The notes under the pieces: generated by a model
What the model saw: only the letters and a program-made list of their open reading frames with translations
What the model was told of the DNA's origin: nothing
Database searches by the model: none
Position numbers and translations under genes: made by a program
Source: Streptomyces sp. Act143
GTDB taxonomy: Bacteria; Actinomycetota; Actinomycetes; Streptomycetales; Streptomycetaceae
Assembly (NCBI RefSeq): GCF_003143935.1
Contig: NZ_QFRX01000001.1
Coordinates: 1,808,071-1,872,070 of the forward strand
Reading direction: 5' to 3'
Length of the DNA stretch: 64,000 nucleotides
In this document: positions 63,758-64,000 of the stretch, piece by piece
Position numbering within the stretch: position 1 is the first letter of the stretch
Layout of the letters: every line of letters begins with the position of its first letter

Positions 63758-64000
63758 ATGACCGAGCAGCAACTGCCCTCCTGGGCCGACCCGTCCGTCT
63801 CTCCCGCCGACCTCGACCCGCAGGGCCTGTCCAGGCGCGGACTCCTGCGCAGCGCCGGTCTGTTCGGCGCCGCCTTCGCGCTCGGCGGGGCGGCCCTGCC
63901 CGCCGCGGCCGCCGGACAGCGCCTGGGCGGCGACGACCCGCGCCTCGCCTATCTCGTCGGCGACCACCACGTGCACTCCGTGTACAGCCACGACGCCAAG
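63758..64000 (+). CDS. Tat-exported PHP-domain protein, 3' end outside window
   Basis: Only the first 81 residues are seen. A twin-arginine signal (LSRRGLLRSAGLFG, then a hydrophobic run ending AAAA) precedes LVGDHHVHSVYSHDAK, the HxH metal-binding start of a PHP phosphoesterase domain. A GAGGA site lies before ATG 63758. It is 16 bp behind the LamG phosphoesterase gene, so two exported metal-dependent phosphoesterases end the glycan operon in this window. Confidence 0.85.
   Translation, partial: MTEQQLPSWADPSVSPADLDPQGLSRRGLLRSAGLFGAAFALGGAALPAAAAGQRLGGDDPRLAYLVGDHHVHSVYSHDAK

Overview
The window is high-GC actinobacterial chromosome, almost certainly Streptomyces. Third codon positions are strongly G/C-biased, GTG starts and 1-4 bp stop/start overlaps are common, Tat and lipoprotein signals abound, and the pca cluster has the gene order known from Streptomyces. 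No tRNA, rRNA, insertion sequence, phage gene or CRISPR array was seen. Coding density is high. The only gene-poor stretch over 300 bp (25557-26397) holds a decayed transporter gene.

Layout. 1-6.1 kb: the 3' part of a large secreted repeat protein, a divergent LigD-type polymerase / ATP-dependent DNA ligase pair (NHEJ-type repair), a zinc alcohol dehydrogenase and a DUF3048 lipoprotein. 6.1-13.4 kb: a complete protocatechuate branch of the beta-ketoadipate pathway, pcaIJFHGBL, with a divergent MarR regulator (PcaV type) and a palindrome in the shared promoter. 13.4-25.6 kb: an SDR, a large AAA/TPR protein that lacks the usual LuxR helix-turn-helix, an MHS-type permease with anhydro-MurNAc kinase, a DUF2510 protein, a TetR regulator divergent from a PAP2 phosphatase/DMT pair across a five-copy, 16-bp-period operator array, and a Tat-exported phospholipase C. 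25.7-32.9 kb: a pseudogene of an MHS permease, a vanillate-demethylase-like Rieske oxygenase with its reductase and a tiny 56-residue protein between them, an IclR regulator and an SsuABC-like ABC importer. If the oxygenase acts on vanillate, its product protocatechuate would feed the pca operon. 32.9-38.5 kb: a polyamine-type ABC importer (order A-D-B-C) divergent from a GntR regulator and a Cache-domain protein. 38.6-45.2 kb: a MmyB-like ligand-binding protein without HTH, an XRE regulator with a HExxH metallopeptidase, an alpha/beta hydrolase, a 4'-phosphopantetheinyl transferase with a metallophosphoesterase, and an ATP-grasp enzyme. 45.4-48 kb: a secreted GH18 chitinase under a DasR-like operator, and a sulfotransferase.

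48.1-64 kb is a glycan-utilisation locus: GH29 alpha-fucosidase and GH38 alpha-mannosidase, then a GH4 phospho-glycosidase with a DeoR regulator, then, divergently, a PfkB sugar kinase, a lipoprotein/two-permease sugar ABC importer, a GH2 beta-galactosidase, and Tat-exported calcineurin-like phosphoesterase/LamG and PHP-domain proteins. The mix of fucosidase, mannosidase and galactosidase points to a host- or plant-type heteroglycan. The pairing of a kinase with a GH4 enzyme, without PTS genes in view, suggests phosphorylation after ABC uptake. This is the best candidate in the window for an undescribed system.

Several start sites rest on ribosome-binding-site evidence: a TTG start for pcaL, a possible ATT start for the MHS permease, and a GTG for the metallopeptidase that avoids a TTA codon.
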